A stretch of DNA of 64,000 nucleotides from Tetracladium setigerum (taxonomy: Eukaryota > Ascomycota > Leotiomycetes > Helotiales), in contig PZJY01000006.1 in NCBI GenBank assembly GCA_031472005.1, forward strand, positions 2,871,714-2,935,713, read 5' to 3'. The first letter of the stretch is position 1, and each line of letters begins with the position of its first letter. The translations under genes were made by a program, and so were the position numbers. A model generated the notes under the pieces. That model made no database searches. It was not told the DNA's origin and saw only the letters and a list, made by a program, of their open reading frames with translations. Shown piece after piece: positions 12,355 to 25,713 of this stretch.

Positions 12355-14764
12355 ATGTCGCGGCCACCGACCCCAAGCGATAGCTACCCTCCTGCGCGTT
12401 TGCTAAGTCCTGCTGAGTCTGGTCAGCAGAGTGCGCAGACGCAGAATCAGCCAGTTCCCCGACCTCTCACCAGTCGTTCTCCTGTGGCCATGCATTACCC
12501 TCCCCCTCTACCACCTTTCAATCCTCGAAACCAGGTCGATCCCCGATCCCAAGCTCCATACGAGCAACCGTCTCCTCAATTCCAGTCCATTCAACCTCAT
12601 CCACAACAAATTCAACCTAGCCCAGTTCCGCAGCAGATGCATGGCCAACATCCTCTATACCACCCTCCTCAACCCCCCTCTCATCACACCCCACCACCAT
12701 ACTCTGTTCCCAATGGCAATGGACAGTACATGAACTCTCCACCCCACCCCCACCCACCGGACTACTAGATGATGGACCGAGGAAGAGACAACGTGTACCG
12801 AGAGCGTGCGATTTGTGCTCAGAGAGAAAGGTCAAGGTAGAGTGATAGTCGATCTCCCCAGATCTCATAGCAAAAAGCTGACCTCATACTAGTGTGGATC
12901 TGAAGGTCCTGGTACCCCTTCATGCAATGGATGCATTAGTATGGGCAAGGACTGCACATTTCTGAAGGCAACCAAACGTAGGGGACCGGTTAGCAAGTAC
13001 AGGGACGATGACAGTCGCAACAGGCAAAGGGTTGAGGGCTCTTTTGGGCCTCCACTTCCCTTCACTTCAGAGAGCAATCGTGAAACTGCTGATACCCTTG
13101 CTTCCTTGGCTGCAAATGGAGGCACCAATGTCAACTATCTACCGGCTTTCCCTGGCACGCCTCGCCTCGATCTTGGGGTTCTGCTCTGCGACAAAATTCT
13201 CATTGATCAACTCATTGACGACTTCTTCACCTACATCCACCCTCTAGCTCCCTTTCCTCACGAGCCTTCGTTCCGTAACGCATACAGAGATGAGTACTAT
13301 CTATCTGATCCGAAGTTCTTAGCCTTGCTGTGTTCTATGCTTGCTGCTCTGGTCTCATCCTTCCCTCGAAAACCACGAGAGCACATGAGAGATCTAAAAC
13401 TCGATCACAAGTTTCCAACTTCCATTGCTTTCATTGAAAGATGTCATGACACGGCTCTTCAAGCACGAGGCGGTGGGTATCTTGATAACAACTTGACGAT
13501 ATATGATGGATGTACGAGCTACTTTTTAGGACTCGCTGGTGCCTACACCTTCAATTGGAGGCGCACTAGGTTGTATCTTTCCGAAACACTGAGCATTATT
13601 AGAGCTCTTGGTGCACACAGGGCCGAAGTCAATACCTCAAACCTTCCGAATGAAGATCCAGCTCTGCCAATCGACTACATACAGCAGCAAATTGGGCGAC
13701 GATTGTTTTGGACAATGGTTGTTGGAGTCAGGTCAGCGCTTACAATGATCCCGTTCAATCATTACCTGACAGCTTTTAGCTCGATTCATCAGATCGGTGC
13801 CGCGTACGGTGAATTTTTCATACCTCCACACACTTCGTCGAATCCTTATCCCCATCTTCCAGACGAGGTTGATGACGAATACTTTGATGGCCACGGAAGC
13901 ACGGGTCAACCTCCCGGAATCCTCTCTAGACTTGCTGGATTCAATATAAATTGCAAGATCTTCGATTCCTTGCAGCCCCTCTCCACGATGGAGGTTGCTT
14001 ATGGCATTGATCAGATCTACGATTGGAATCGACAAAAGAAAGCTCTGAATGACTGCTACGAGATTATCGAGGAGGTCTTGAAGACTATTCCACAAGAGCT
14101 TCTACTGAAACCAGGTCCAGAGTTTGTACGACCAGCTCAACAGCCACTTGCAAATGTAAGTGATCACATTGGCCAATTGAGTGATGAGATCAGAGATGCA
14201 CGACGACTTCTCCAATTCGAAGTACAGAAGGCGAACATCTATGCAAGTCAACTATGCACACGATCCTACATTGTGGAGAAGTTCTTTAATCTGCAGGATT
14301 CCTTCAGTCAGAGTGGGAGAAAGGAAGATCCTCGGGGCGACACAGGTGGACTTCAGAATCGGATTGCTACAGAGCGTGAGGGAATCGTGAAAGAATTCCT
14401 TCAGGTTCTAGCAACTATTAGCCCAAGCTTTATGGAACCTAATGGTGTCAGTTTTGTGAGTCGATCTCCCTTTTCTCTTACATTTCCTTTCGCCTTGGCT
14501 AATGTAACCCAGGTCAACAAGGTCCGACAGGTTGCTTCAACTCTTATTGATGCAAATATCGATCGCAAGGGTCCTCTCGCACGCCAAGCTGAAGAGGATC
14601 TGGCTAAGCTTTTAGTCATTCTGGTCAAGCTAGAGCGAGCTGGACCAGCAGATGGAGTTGATGCCGAAGCAGCAGAACAAGAGGAGGATTTGCGAACTTG
14701 GGCTGATTTGAGAGTGGTTCAGTTACGTTTTTTGCAAGATGGCGGTTTCATGGCAGTTACATAA
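12355..14764 (+). CDS. Zn2Cys6 transcription factor with fungal-TF domain
   Basis: Nuclear DNA-binding regulator. The N-terminal ~138 residues are Pro/Gln/His-rich. The binuclear zinc cluster follows, split by intron 12837-12892: CDLCSERKVK before it and CGSEGPGTPSCNGC...KDC after it, giving CX2CX6C and CX2CX6C. A basic stretch KATKRRGPVSKY follows, then the middle-homology region (GRRLFWTM) to 14764. Two stop-free introns are hidden downstream: 13732-13779 (48 nt, GTCAGC donor) and 14456-14512 (57 nt, GTGAGT). The proline-rich frame stops at 12766-12768, just before the zinc cluster; one additional C in the C5 run at 12747-12751 would join them. It converges on the biosynthetic locus to its right, so it could be its regulator, but this is only positional. 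Confidence 0.82.
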
Positions 14765-15071
14765 TTGGTTTGAATTCCTTTGATTTACCTGGCGTTTGCA
14801 TTTACGGTTAAGCATTAGGATGATACCACGGGCTTTCAAATTATGGCGTTTCATAGTTGGGCCTAAGCATTGCACTATCATGAATGGGAATCGGGTCAAT
14901 TACACTCAATATACCGTGAGTCATTGCAGCTTTAGAAGAAGAATCGATCAAAGACAAAACATGTTACTATCAGCGTCCCATCGTATACCACGGTTGAGTG
15001 AGAAACGAAACCATGTCCTCTTGGTATCTAAACTCTTGGATATCCCTCCGGCAAAGAATATCCTAGACAGG
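14765..15071. other. Convergent 3' intergenic region
   Basis: 3' ends of the regulator and of the monooxygenase face each other here; no gene seen. Confidence 0.5.
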
Positions 15072-16647
15072 TCAAGTATATCTCCAAGCCTTCATGTCAG
15101 GCCACCACATCTCAAAAAACATCCCATAGCTGTTCCAAGGACAAGTGAAATTATTTCTCCCTGTCTCATCACGAAAGAAACTATTACAACTCTGCCAAAC
15201 ACGTTTCTTCAGCGCAGCCTGTGTTAAGGCATTCCATTCTTCCTCGTACTTTTTCTCGACCTCCACTTGGTCCTTCTCTCCTCGAATCACAGGGTTTGCA
15301 ACCTTGATGATTAGGTGAGTGATGTTTTCAATCGCAGTGATGGCTGATGAGTGTGCGGGAACAGCATTAGGTCCGTAACCGAGGAAAAAGTTGGGAAAAT
15401 CGACAAGGGAGATAGATTTATACCCCATCGTATCTCTCAGCTTTTCTTTGAGTAGGGTTCCGGATTTACCAATGACATTGATGTTTCCTCCGCCACCTAC
15501 AAATCCGGTGGCCAGGATGATAACATCAACTTCATATCGAGCGCCTGATTTCGTAACTACCTCAGTCGTAGTGACTGATTCCACAGAATCTTTGAGAAGA
15601 GTCATTTTTGTATCATGCAGTGAACTCAAGTATCCAGCATCAGGGATGACGCGCTTGCAACCGAGAGGATAGTCTGTTTGGAGGATATCGAGGTACTTCT
15701 CTGGTGCATGCGATTGGACATAGCGATTAACTCGCTTCTCAGATGCTTTTCGAAGCCAGAACCCACGAGAATCGAGCTTGTATTTCATAAATGAAAATTC
15801 AAGCATATTGAACACTAGATAGCGAAGAGATCTCTCGAGTAGTGGGACATAGTGGAAACCCCAGCTCCACACTGGTACGCTGGGACGAGGGATAAATGTC
15901 TGCGGGGTCCGCATGAATTGATGGATGCTCTCTGTTTGATCGATGATGGCGGGTACGACTTGTGATGCAGATGCTGATTGATCAAGGTTAGAAATCTTCT
16001 AGAGCCGCAAGTATATGATGGAACGACGAACCTCCATTGCCAATGACGGCAACTCTCTTTCCCTTCAAATCAACCTTCTCGTCCCATTGGGCAGTATGCA
16101 TGACTTGTCCTTTGAAATCCTGAAGTCCTCTGATTTGATCCATGGAAGTGTTGGGAGTAGCCAACACCCCAACGGCCGAGATCAAAACTTTGCATTCCTG
16201 GTAAGATATCTTATCGGCTGTTGGGCTCTTCAATTCAAGCTGCCATCGACTAGTTTCCGCAAGCCAAGAAGCCCGTTCAAGCCTCATGTTACATGAGATT
16301 TTGTCGCTGAGTTTATATTTCTCAGCAACTGACTTGATGTAAGTCAAAATCTCCGGTTGACGAGGATAGAACGTGGTAAAGTCTGGGTTTGGTGCAAAGG
16401 AGAGGCTGTAAAGCACTCCAGGAATATCGGCCTGGCACCCCGGGTCTGCGTAAGAAGATTAGTGTATTTTTTTACAAGATTTTTGTTTTGACTTACAGGT
16501 ATTTGCAAGCCATGTGCCCCCAATTTCACTGGATCGCTCAAAGATTCTGTAGTCTGGAACCGGGGACAACTCTTGAAGCTTAATGGCGGTGGTGATTCCA
16601 GTGAAACCAGCACCAATAATGACGACAGTATTGTAATTTGATTCCAT
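15072..16647 (-). CDS. Flavin monooxygenase, Baeyer-Villiger type
   Basis: FAD- and NADPH-dependent oxygenase predicted to insert oxygen next to a ketone (ester or lactone formation) or to oxidise a heteroatom. Three exons: 16647-16497, 16445-16032 and 15973-15072; introns 16446-16496 and 15974-16031. Splicing restores TYPGC after the FAD motif GAGFTG (residues ~12-17), GTW after it, the Baeyer-Villiger fingerprint FKGQVMHTAQWD, and the NADPH motif GNGASASQ. A late ATGF motif (ILATGFVGGGG) is present. Length (~490 residues) is normal for a single-component enzyme. It lies ~350 bases downstream of the PKS on the same strand, so tailoring of the polyketide is the likely role (inference). Confidence 0.87.
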
Positions 16648-16992
16648 GTTGATTAGGTCACAAACAGAGGATTGATGGTGGTTGGTGGTGCTTTGCTACG
16701 AGATATACACGTGAGAACGATGCTGGGTCTTGGCATAAAACAGAAGAACAGAAAGATGATCAGAAAAGTTCGAGAGAGGAGGGCGAGGAGTGCCTTTAAG
16801 TACCTGAAGTTCAGGAAAGACGCTAAGAGCTGACTGTTTGCTTCGGATGCAATGATCTCACCGAAACCAGTGACATGAATAGGTCATGATCACAGGAAAT
16901 TTCCTAATGGTGAAGCTGCATTTGAGAATCTTACGATCATTGTACTGTATCTGTCTACTGTATAAGAATCCCACCCTGACTTTAAACATAAT
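16648..16992. promoter_or_regulatory. Spacer between PKS 3' end and monooxygenase start
   Basis: 345 bases holding the PKS 3' untranslated region and the monooxygenase promoter; nothing coding seen. Confidence 0.45.
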
Positions 16993-19900
16993 TTAGACCT
17001 CCTCTTTACTTGCTGAAATATGGGAAAGTAGGCTCGACTTCTCCGCAATCATCCTAGCAAGAGTTGTCAATGGAGCATTGCTCAAAATATCAAACACAGA
17101 AACATCACTCTTCACCTCTTTGAATACCCAAGCTCGGACTTCTACAGCTACCAGACTGTCCACACCATAGGCGTTTGCAGGTTTTGAGGAATCTAAATCC
17201 TCAAGCTCAATCATCATGGCCTTGGCAAGTTTTCTCATCAGTGCCTTACAAACCACATCGACAGCATCGTTCAAGCTTGACACTCCGGCAAGCTCACTAC
17301 TAACAGTGATCGAGCCCTCATCAGTGACGGCCTGGATGTCTTGTACATCTACGAGCTTCATGTGAGCGAATCGACCATCGGCAAACCAGACTGGTGTTTC
17401 GTGACCACCCTGCTTTACAAGTCCGCCAGTCGACAGCCCAATCATTACTTGTGGTGGGAGATCTCCTGATACGGCCGCCTGGATTGAGGTCAACAACTCC
17501 TGTTCTCGAATGCCAATCATAGCACCGGTCTTGATATAAGCTAGAACTTCTGTGCGTTGAACACTAAAGCCGACTCCGAGAATAATTCCCAAATTGAGAC
17601 TTGTGCCTTTGAGGCCTTGCGCGTGGCGATGATGCATGAGAGCATCCTGGTAAGTGTTTCCTGAGTAGATTGTAAGCTCGGAACAACAAGAAAAAGTCAA
17701 CGTACTTACCGGCATTGTAATTTGCTTGCCCACGATTTCCAACGACACCACTGACAGAAGATAAACAGACGAAGAAATCCATATTCTTGGGAAGGAGATC
17801 ATGCAGATTCCGTGTTGCCTTCACTTTAGGGCGAATGGCATCCCTCCAGTCTTCAACAGTCATGTTCTCGAATACAGCATCCTAGATTTGTGTCAGTTCA
17901 AATTACTGGAGACATTGCAGAGAGCTAACCTGGAGTTGCATTGCGCATGTGACGACTCCTCTAATTTCGGGGAACCCTTCTTGAGTCGCTTCGTCAAGAA
18001 CATTTTGAAGGGCGGTTACTTCGCTGATATCGCAAACGGCAACTTTGGTCCTTGTACCCCGCTTGATCAATTCATCAACTAAAGCTTTTGCTTTTGGATC
18101 GGCCGTTCCAGATCGGGATGTAAACAAGATATTCTTGGCTCCATAATCAACCATCCACGAGGCAATCGAACGACCTAAGCCACCAAGACCTCCAGGGATC
18201 ATGTAGGTGGCGTCTGATTTAAATTGGAATGGTTGTATTTTTCGTGGAACGACCTGGTAATTATCAGGTCAGTAATCTTGATCAGAAATGGTCTTTCAAT
18301 AGAACTTACCGGAACAACATCACTATCCACTGCTCTAAACACAATCTTGCCCATGTGTTTGCCAGTCTGCATCAAACGGAAACCTTCCTCGATTTGTGAG
18401 TAATTCATGACCACCATAGGCTTTATCGGTTTCAGCACCCCCTTTGCATGAAGTTTCATCACATCGCCCAGAATGCGTGCAAAGAGTGGTTTATTGACTC
18501 GATGGATCAATAACAAATTGACACCGACAAATGTGATATTGTGCATAAATGGAGCCATGTCAATACCGGTGTTTCCCACTGTTAACCGTTAGCGGCGCCT
18601 GAATATAGAGAATTTGCAACTCACCAACGTCTCTCTTTCCAATCTCAATAAAACGACCAAATGGTGCAACGCAAAGCCAAGTCTGTCTGAGGGCTTCCCC
18701 AGCAAGAGAATTGAGTACAACGTCTACTCCGCGACCTCCTGTCATCCTCTTGATTCCCTTTGCAAAGCTGAGGTCTCGACTATTGAATACATGATCCGCT
18801 TCAATCCCATAAGTACTGATCAAGAACTGCTTCTTGGCCTCGGTGGAAACAGTGACGAAGATCTCAGCACCAATATGCTGCGAGAGAACGATTGCAGCTT
18901 GACCGAGACCACCAGCTGCACCGTGAATTAAAACAGATTCACCTCGTTGGAGACGAGCATGATCGACAAGCCCATGATACGAGGTTGAGTAGGCCAACGG
19001 AAAGGCAGCAGCATCTTCAAAGGACATCTCATCGGGGATGCGTTGGAAATAGAATTCCGGGTTTCTCAGTAGCCTCCTAAAACAGCTGAGTCTGAATGTG
19101 ATGACTCTATCTCCCGGCTTGTATTTAGTCACCCCTGATCCAATTCTGCGTACAACACCGCTGCACTCGACTCCCAGATAGACATCTGGAATTTGACCCA
19201 TGGCGACCATCACGTCGTGAAAGTTGAGACCTGTCGCTTTCACTTCAATCTCGACGTCGTCAAGTGCCAGGGGAATGTCAAATTCGTCGTCATCTTCAAA
19301 TTGGAAAGTGTCAAGCATTCCGGGTACACGGATGCTCAGATTTAATGGACGATCTTGCCTGAAGAGTTCCATTGTTGGTGCTGGTTGTGATGTACTTGAG
19401 AAGATCATGTCGTTCAAGACGCCTTCGGGACTGAATCTGGAAACATACACAATCCCATCCCTGATTGCGTACTCCCAGTCAATTGATGTGCTTTCCGGGT
19501 CACTGCGGAGCAATTGAATTATGATTGGTGCTAGGCTCTTCGCCTCACCTGGTGTAGTCTTCGCTGTCTCAAGATCACAGATTGTGAAAGCGGCATTGGG
19601 ATTTTCATGTCGTACCGTACGTCCCAAACCGGCGACAAGACTTGTTTCTGGATGGTGGCACTCAAGCATACCACCATTCGTGATCCAGAATGTAGCCTTG
19701 GATTGGAGAAGTAATTTCTGGATAGTCTTGAAAACCTCATCACTGACATCATCCAGAACCGAATCAACGGCCTCGAGCAGAGAGATGCAAGTTGACTGCG
19801 TGATGTCGCGGGCTCCGAGCTCGGAAAACTTGATTGTCTCGACGACTGAACCATTTTGTTTGAGCTGCTCATTCAAGTTGGAGCTCAGAGACGTTGTAAA

Positions 19901-22900
19901 CTCATCATATCCGGATGGTTCGATGATGAGGACCTGTTTTGGAAGATCAAAGGCTGGTCGAGGGAGAGCAGTTGAAATCATAAAGGAACAGTTGGCTTCT
20001 TCTAAATTCTCCGAGTCTCGGAATACCAGATCAAGTCCGCTGAAGCCAGCAGCGAGTAGCCGAGAATTCCACTCGGATTCAGTCATTCTGGGTCCCAGCT
20101 TTCGATTGTCATTCTCTCCTGAGGATTTGGTCAGTCTTGATCCCAGAAGCTGGAGTAATACTTTGATAGTACTCACCTAGCCACCAGCCAGAAAGTGTTC
20201 CAAAAATCATCGGAACACGAGCCAAAGTCGTAGTGAGCTCACCCAGCAGAAGGATTCCTCCCCTATGGAATATTAGCTACAATCAAATTCGCATACCGCT
20301 AAAACTTACGGTTTAAGGAGTCTTTTGCAGTTCGCAAGACATGTTGCCATTGACGCTGTTGCATGTAACACATTACTGGCAACCACCATGTCATAACTTT
20401 CCATCTCAAATCCTTGACGTTCTGGATGCATCTCAATATTGAGTACTTTGTAGTCCATGAAAGCTCCCCAAGCTTTGAAGTCTTCCATAGCACTCTCGAA
20501 AAATCCGGTACTGATATCAGTGAAGGTGTATGACTGCATTCGAGCAAGGCTCCCATCATGACCTTTCCCACCAAGAGCCTCTAGGACCACTTTTGTAGTA
20601 GCCCCTGTGCCAGCACCGACTTCCAGGATTTTCATGCCGGGGTTGGTGTGCGCTGAGAGATTGACATATTCAGCGATTACTGGATTCAGTTTGTCTGTGC
20701 CAACAGCCGTTCTATAGTAGTCAGTGAGTAGATTGTCCTCTCTAAGCACTTGCAAAGGCTCGATTTCTCCTTTCAATATGCCACTAAAGACATTGCCTTG
20801 TCGGACAAGCAGCTGTCCATCAATACTATCTTTGGCAACACGACTGATCAAATCAACTTCGAAACTTTCTGTGGTATTGATCCAATCTTGGTCAGATCGC
20901 TGGCAATTTAGCTCTCCCTTCATTGCTCTGTCATACTGGTGTTGGATGTATTCGTAGAAAAGCTGGTGATGGGGCGAAAAGGACCTTGCCTGTTCAACCG
21001 AAAACTCTTTCAACACGCGCTTGCAGTAAATGAAAGAGGCGAATTCAAGTTCCTGCACAATTGTAGAATCAGCATCGGGAATAGTCTGCATCGCCCGTTT
21101 GAAGACAGATATTGCTTTCGTGGGACTGAGATACTTCATATCCACACTCCATGTTGATTTTTCTGCCAGTTTGCGAAGTGAGGTAGCCGCGGTAGAATTA
21201 TCAGCTATTCCCTCGGTCATCGTTGTGAGGGCAGTATTTCGGCAGCCTTCAATAATGACGAGAGGCTCTTCCCAGTCTTCAGTAGATGCCACCACTGTTC
21301 CAATAGTCTGATGGAATCCAAATGGTTTTGAGAAAGAGTACCCATGCAAACTTTCTCCAGGAGTTGAGGTGAGCTTGGATGATATAAAGGCCCTCTCAAT
21401 AAAAGTGGGGATCTTTGCCTCTGTCAAAGGTGTATTTGCTGGTGTAGATGCAGGTATCATCATTTGAACTAGTCCATCTAATGTGGCGGGGCTATGAGGA
21501 AACCGCAGTTAGTGAAAATGACGGATCGACACGATCACATTGCCGTCTTTCGAGAATGATTCAATGGAAGGAAGATTATTTCAAAACTTACTGAATGATG
21601 TGCGGGTACTCAAATTTCTCTGGCATGACGCTGGCTGTATTTGGGATTTGTAGCACACAATGTGCTACATAATCTCCTGAGCTAACGTACGTAAGAGGCA
21701 TGAAAGTCGGCCCATACTGTAGACCAATCTCTGCCATCTTTTCAACGATTAACAGGGATTCGAGAGGGATACAATTCAACTTACTCCAGCATAGATCTGT
21801 CGGGGGTCTTCTGATTTAAGACCCAAATTGGCAATTCGATGAAATTCATCTCTATGGCGCGTGGCCTCTGCCATGTCTTCGTTCACAAATGTCTCATTCG
21901 CCAAAGATTCATACCGTACACTAATGAGACCAGAAGAATGTTGTTGCCAAACACCTTGATCGTCTCTCGACGAGACAGAAAACTCATTCCAATAAGCTGT
22001 ATTTGCTCGTGAACCCATCTTCCAAGGCCTGAACTGAAGTTTTGTCTCGAGTCCAGCATTAGGGGGAATCAGCATCGCAGTACCGAATGTGACATCTCGA
22101 ATCTCAAACCCAGCAATCTCTTTAGTCTTGTCAGAGACTTGGCGTGAAGCTTCAATAGCCATAACGAGCATACCAGCTGCCGGATAAAGAATCGACGATT
22201 GCACTTTGTGATGTTCAACCCATGGATTCTCAGATACTCTGATGTGATTGACCCAGCTTGGCTCTAGGACATTTGAATGTTCACTTGGGGCGCCGAAAAA
22301 GTCGTTACGAGGATACTGTCGAAGCCGGAATGCTTTTGTCATTGCCGATTCATGCCAGTACGTGTGGGCACGATTCCAAGGGTAAGGTGGAATGTCAGTC
22401 AGTGCCCCCAAATTTTGATTGCTGTTTTTAGGATCATTCACCAAAGATAGTTTAGCTGGATATCCGTGTTGGAAAAGACTACCAGTAACTTCCAAGGCGG
22501 TGAGGGTTGCATCCTTGCCTCTATTGAGAATTGACAGATAGGGTAAGCCAGAAGCATTCCGATTCTGAGTGGACAAAACTTGCTTGAGAGGTCCTTGAAG
22601 TGCAGCATGTGGACCTAATTCCAAGAGGATATTGGCATATGATGATTTCTGAACAGTGCGTCGCTTGCCAGGTGTGTATGATAGCGCAGACTGGACAGCT
22701 GTAGAGAATTGAACAGGGCTGACCATATTTTGTACCCAATATTCCGAGTCGAGATCAGTCCCTTGATCAGTTTGCCAGTGACTGAGGAGAACATCGGAAT
22801 GGCCGTCTCTTTGGGCCTTTCAACTTTGTGCAAGGCTTCTCTGTATTTGTCGGCAATTGCGAGCATATGGGATGAATGATAGGCCGTCTGGACCTTTAGA

Positions 22901-25713
22901 ATTCGGGCGAAAATCTTGTCCGCCTCGAGTAGCTGTTGAACCTGCAAAATTCCGGCAATATCACCTGAGAGTGTGACATTCATAGGACTGTTGAAACAAG
23001 CGACTCCAATATTTCCCTCTGTTACTCTCTCCAGGTATGGTTTGATCTCCTCGCCCAACCCTGCTGCCAACATTGCACCTTGTCCCTCCGGAATCGTTCC
23101 TGACAAGACTCCACGATGGAACGCGATTTCCCAAGCAGATTCACGAGCAATAGCACCTTTGGCGTAGGCGGCGGCGATTTCACCACTAGAGTGCCCAACA
23201 ACAAGTGCGGGCTTGACATCCCAAGAGGCAAGAAGGTCCACAAGGGCAACCTGTAAAGCCGTGCAAATGGGCTGACTGTACTCGGGCTTTCCCAACAGCG
23301 AGCATTCATCATCTTTCAGTAACTCTTCTGAAGGTTTGTTAGCACACGCATTTAGGTAATCGATCTTGGTTGACGAACCTGTCAAGGACCATGAACAACC
23401 AAGGCTGGCGAGAAAGGACTCGGCAGATCTCAGAGAATCGCTAAAAGCAGGATATCGGCACAACTCGTGACCCATCTGTGCCCATTGAGCTCCTTGACCA
23501 GTGAAGATATAGAGCACATTAGGTACTTTTGAAGATCGTATGGCCTTGGGGGACCAGCTTCAAGTTTCTGGATCAATTCCCGAACAGAAGAAGCGATAGT
23601 GTAAAATTTCCAAGGAAGCACACTACGGCGCTTGTTGAGAGTAATTGAAAGGCGTGTAAGAAATTCTTCGGGTAGAGAGACCCGGTCTCGAAGATAGTTC
23701 AAGAACAATTCAGAGGTCCGGATAGAGCCACTTTGCTCACTTGAAGACCATGCAAAGATTCTAGGAGTGTTAGGTGTGGTATCAAGCTTAGGGCTTGCTG
23801 CCTCTGGATCGGATTCGACTGATTGGATTGAGGACACCGACTTCGACTCATCCGAGTCATCAACTGACCCTGCACTAGAAGAGGAATTGCTGATGGGAAT
23901 ATCAAGTGTCCCCATCTCAACAGTGGAATGGACGCCAATTAGGCCCTCGACTTGAGATAATGGTATGCATCGTCAACAATGCAGTGCGCATTAGTTCCAC
24001 CATAACCAAACGAATTCACACTCGCTCTTCGAAGTCCGGACGTGGGCCAAAGCGTCAACTCCGTTGGCACCTGAAAGTTATCAGCTGGAAGTCTTTAGAT
24101 CGATGTAATATGCTACTTACTTTGATCCGCCACTCCTCCATGGGTATACGAGGGTTAGCTTTTTCAAACCAGAGGTTTGCAGGTATGACTCCCCTCTCTA
24201 GGGCATAAACCGTCTTGATAAGTCCTGCAAGACCACTTACACCTTCCATATGGCCAATATTTGTCTTGATAGAGCCCACCAGGAGTGGATTGTTCTTTTC
24301 TCTAACAGAACCGAATGTTGCTGCGATGGCTGAGCATTCCAAAGGATCTCCAGTCGGAGTTCCTGGGCTATGTCAGCTGGGGAGACTTTGGCCATAGCTG
24401 TATGACTGACCTGTTCCGTGGGCCTCGAAGAATCCTGTTTTAGTGAAATCAAGGCCAGCTTCTTCATAAGTCGATCTTATAAGAGCTTCCTGGGCTGTTG
24501 CCGATGGCACAGTGATTCCTATGGATTGGTTAGGCATGATCGACTCAATACTGGGGATCGAACGTACCAGGAGTTTTTCCATCTTGCTATACAACAGCAA
24601 AATTAGTAGAAAGACGCGTAAAACGAGATGAAGAACGTTTCAAATGACTTACATTGACCCCAGTGTTCCTGATGACGGCTCTGATCGGGTCGCCATCACG
24701 CAATGCAGCATGAAGTGCTTTGACTACAATTACAGCAGCACCCTCACCACGAGAGTATCCATTTGCTTTATCATCAAAGGAATGAGATTTGCTGTCGGGG
24801 CTGAGAAAGTGTAGACTTGTCATTGCGATTTGCATCTCGGGCATAACCATCAAGTTTGTTCCTCCCACAAGCGACTATGAGATATCAGCAAAGTTCGCAC
24901 TAGAAGAAAACTATGATAGCTCATAGGTACGACATACCATTGTTGACTCTCCTGCTCGGATGCTTTGGCATGCCAGATTAAGGGCAACCAATGAGGAGGA
25001 ACATGCAGTGTCCATCTGGTTGAGGTGAGACTGTTAGTATTAATCTTTTTGCAACGTAAATGGGATAAATTTACACTTATGGAGGGTCCATTGAAATCAA
25101 AAAACCAGGAGATACGATTTGAGTTCATTGCAGTACCGTTGCCGGTACCTTCGTAAAGACTATGGAGCACAATTAGAACTTGAAAGACAGATGCGTCTGA
25201 AAAGTAATGTACTTACGGGATATCCTCAGAATCATGAGCTCGCAATCCACTATAATCTTTCGAGAATGATGCCATATAACAACTGGTTTTCGAACCGACG
25301 ACGTCTTCCATCTTCAATCCAGCTATGAGATTGTCAATAACCGAAGGGAACGAGATTTTATGAGACTCACCATTCTCCATACTCTCATACGCGACTTCGA
25401 GAGCCATTCTCTGTTGAGGGTCCATCGCATTGGCTTCCTTTGGAGTGATTGAGAAGAAAGGAGCATCGAATGCTGAGATGTCTCCTTGCAAGAAGTTACC
25501 ACCCCTGACATTCATCGTTCCTTGTCGTTCACCATACGGATGGTAGAATGCATCGATGTTGAATCGGTCCTTAGGAACCTCAGTCAGAGCATTACGGCCT
25601 GCCGCAATCATATCCCAAAGCTTCTCGGGATTGGAGGCTTCACCAGGGAAGCGCCCTGCTATCCCAATGATCGCAACAGGCATCAACACATCTTCTTCAG
25701 GTGTACTCGACAT
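16993..25713 (-). CDS. Highly reducing polyketide synthase KS-AT-DH-MT-ER-KR-ACP
   Basis: Iterative type I PKS making a reduced, C-methylated chain. KS (~25680-24000): active Cys in DTACSSS (codon 25001-25003), EAHGTG and NIGHMEG. AT (~23515-22560): GHSSGEIAAAYA. DH (~22330-21470): HHKVQSSILYP, with Ser where Gly is usual in HX3GX4P, and LDGLVQ. C-MeT (~20700-20330): LEVGAGTGATT. ER (~19330-18330): HGAAGGLGQAA. KR (~18220-17560): GGLGGLG, Tyr in GQANYNAG. ACP (~17230-17040): GVDSL. No thioesterase or other release domain. About fifteen introns can be placed, e.g. 25323-25370 and a stop-free 51-nt one in AT (GTTCGT...TTCAG). Three joins need one missing base each: ~23950, C5/G5 at 23548-23552, and CCC at 22760-22762. 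Otherwise every catalytic motif is intact. Confidence 0.9.

Noticed and set aside
12355..14764. Calling this Zn2Cys6 protein the pathway-specific regulator of the PKS locus
   Set aside because: It faces the monooxygenase tail to tail and shows no further link; position alone is not enough.
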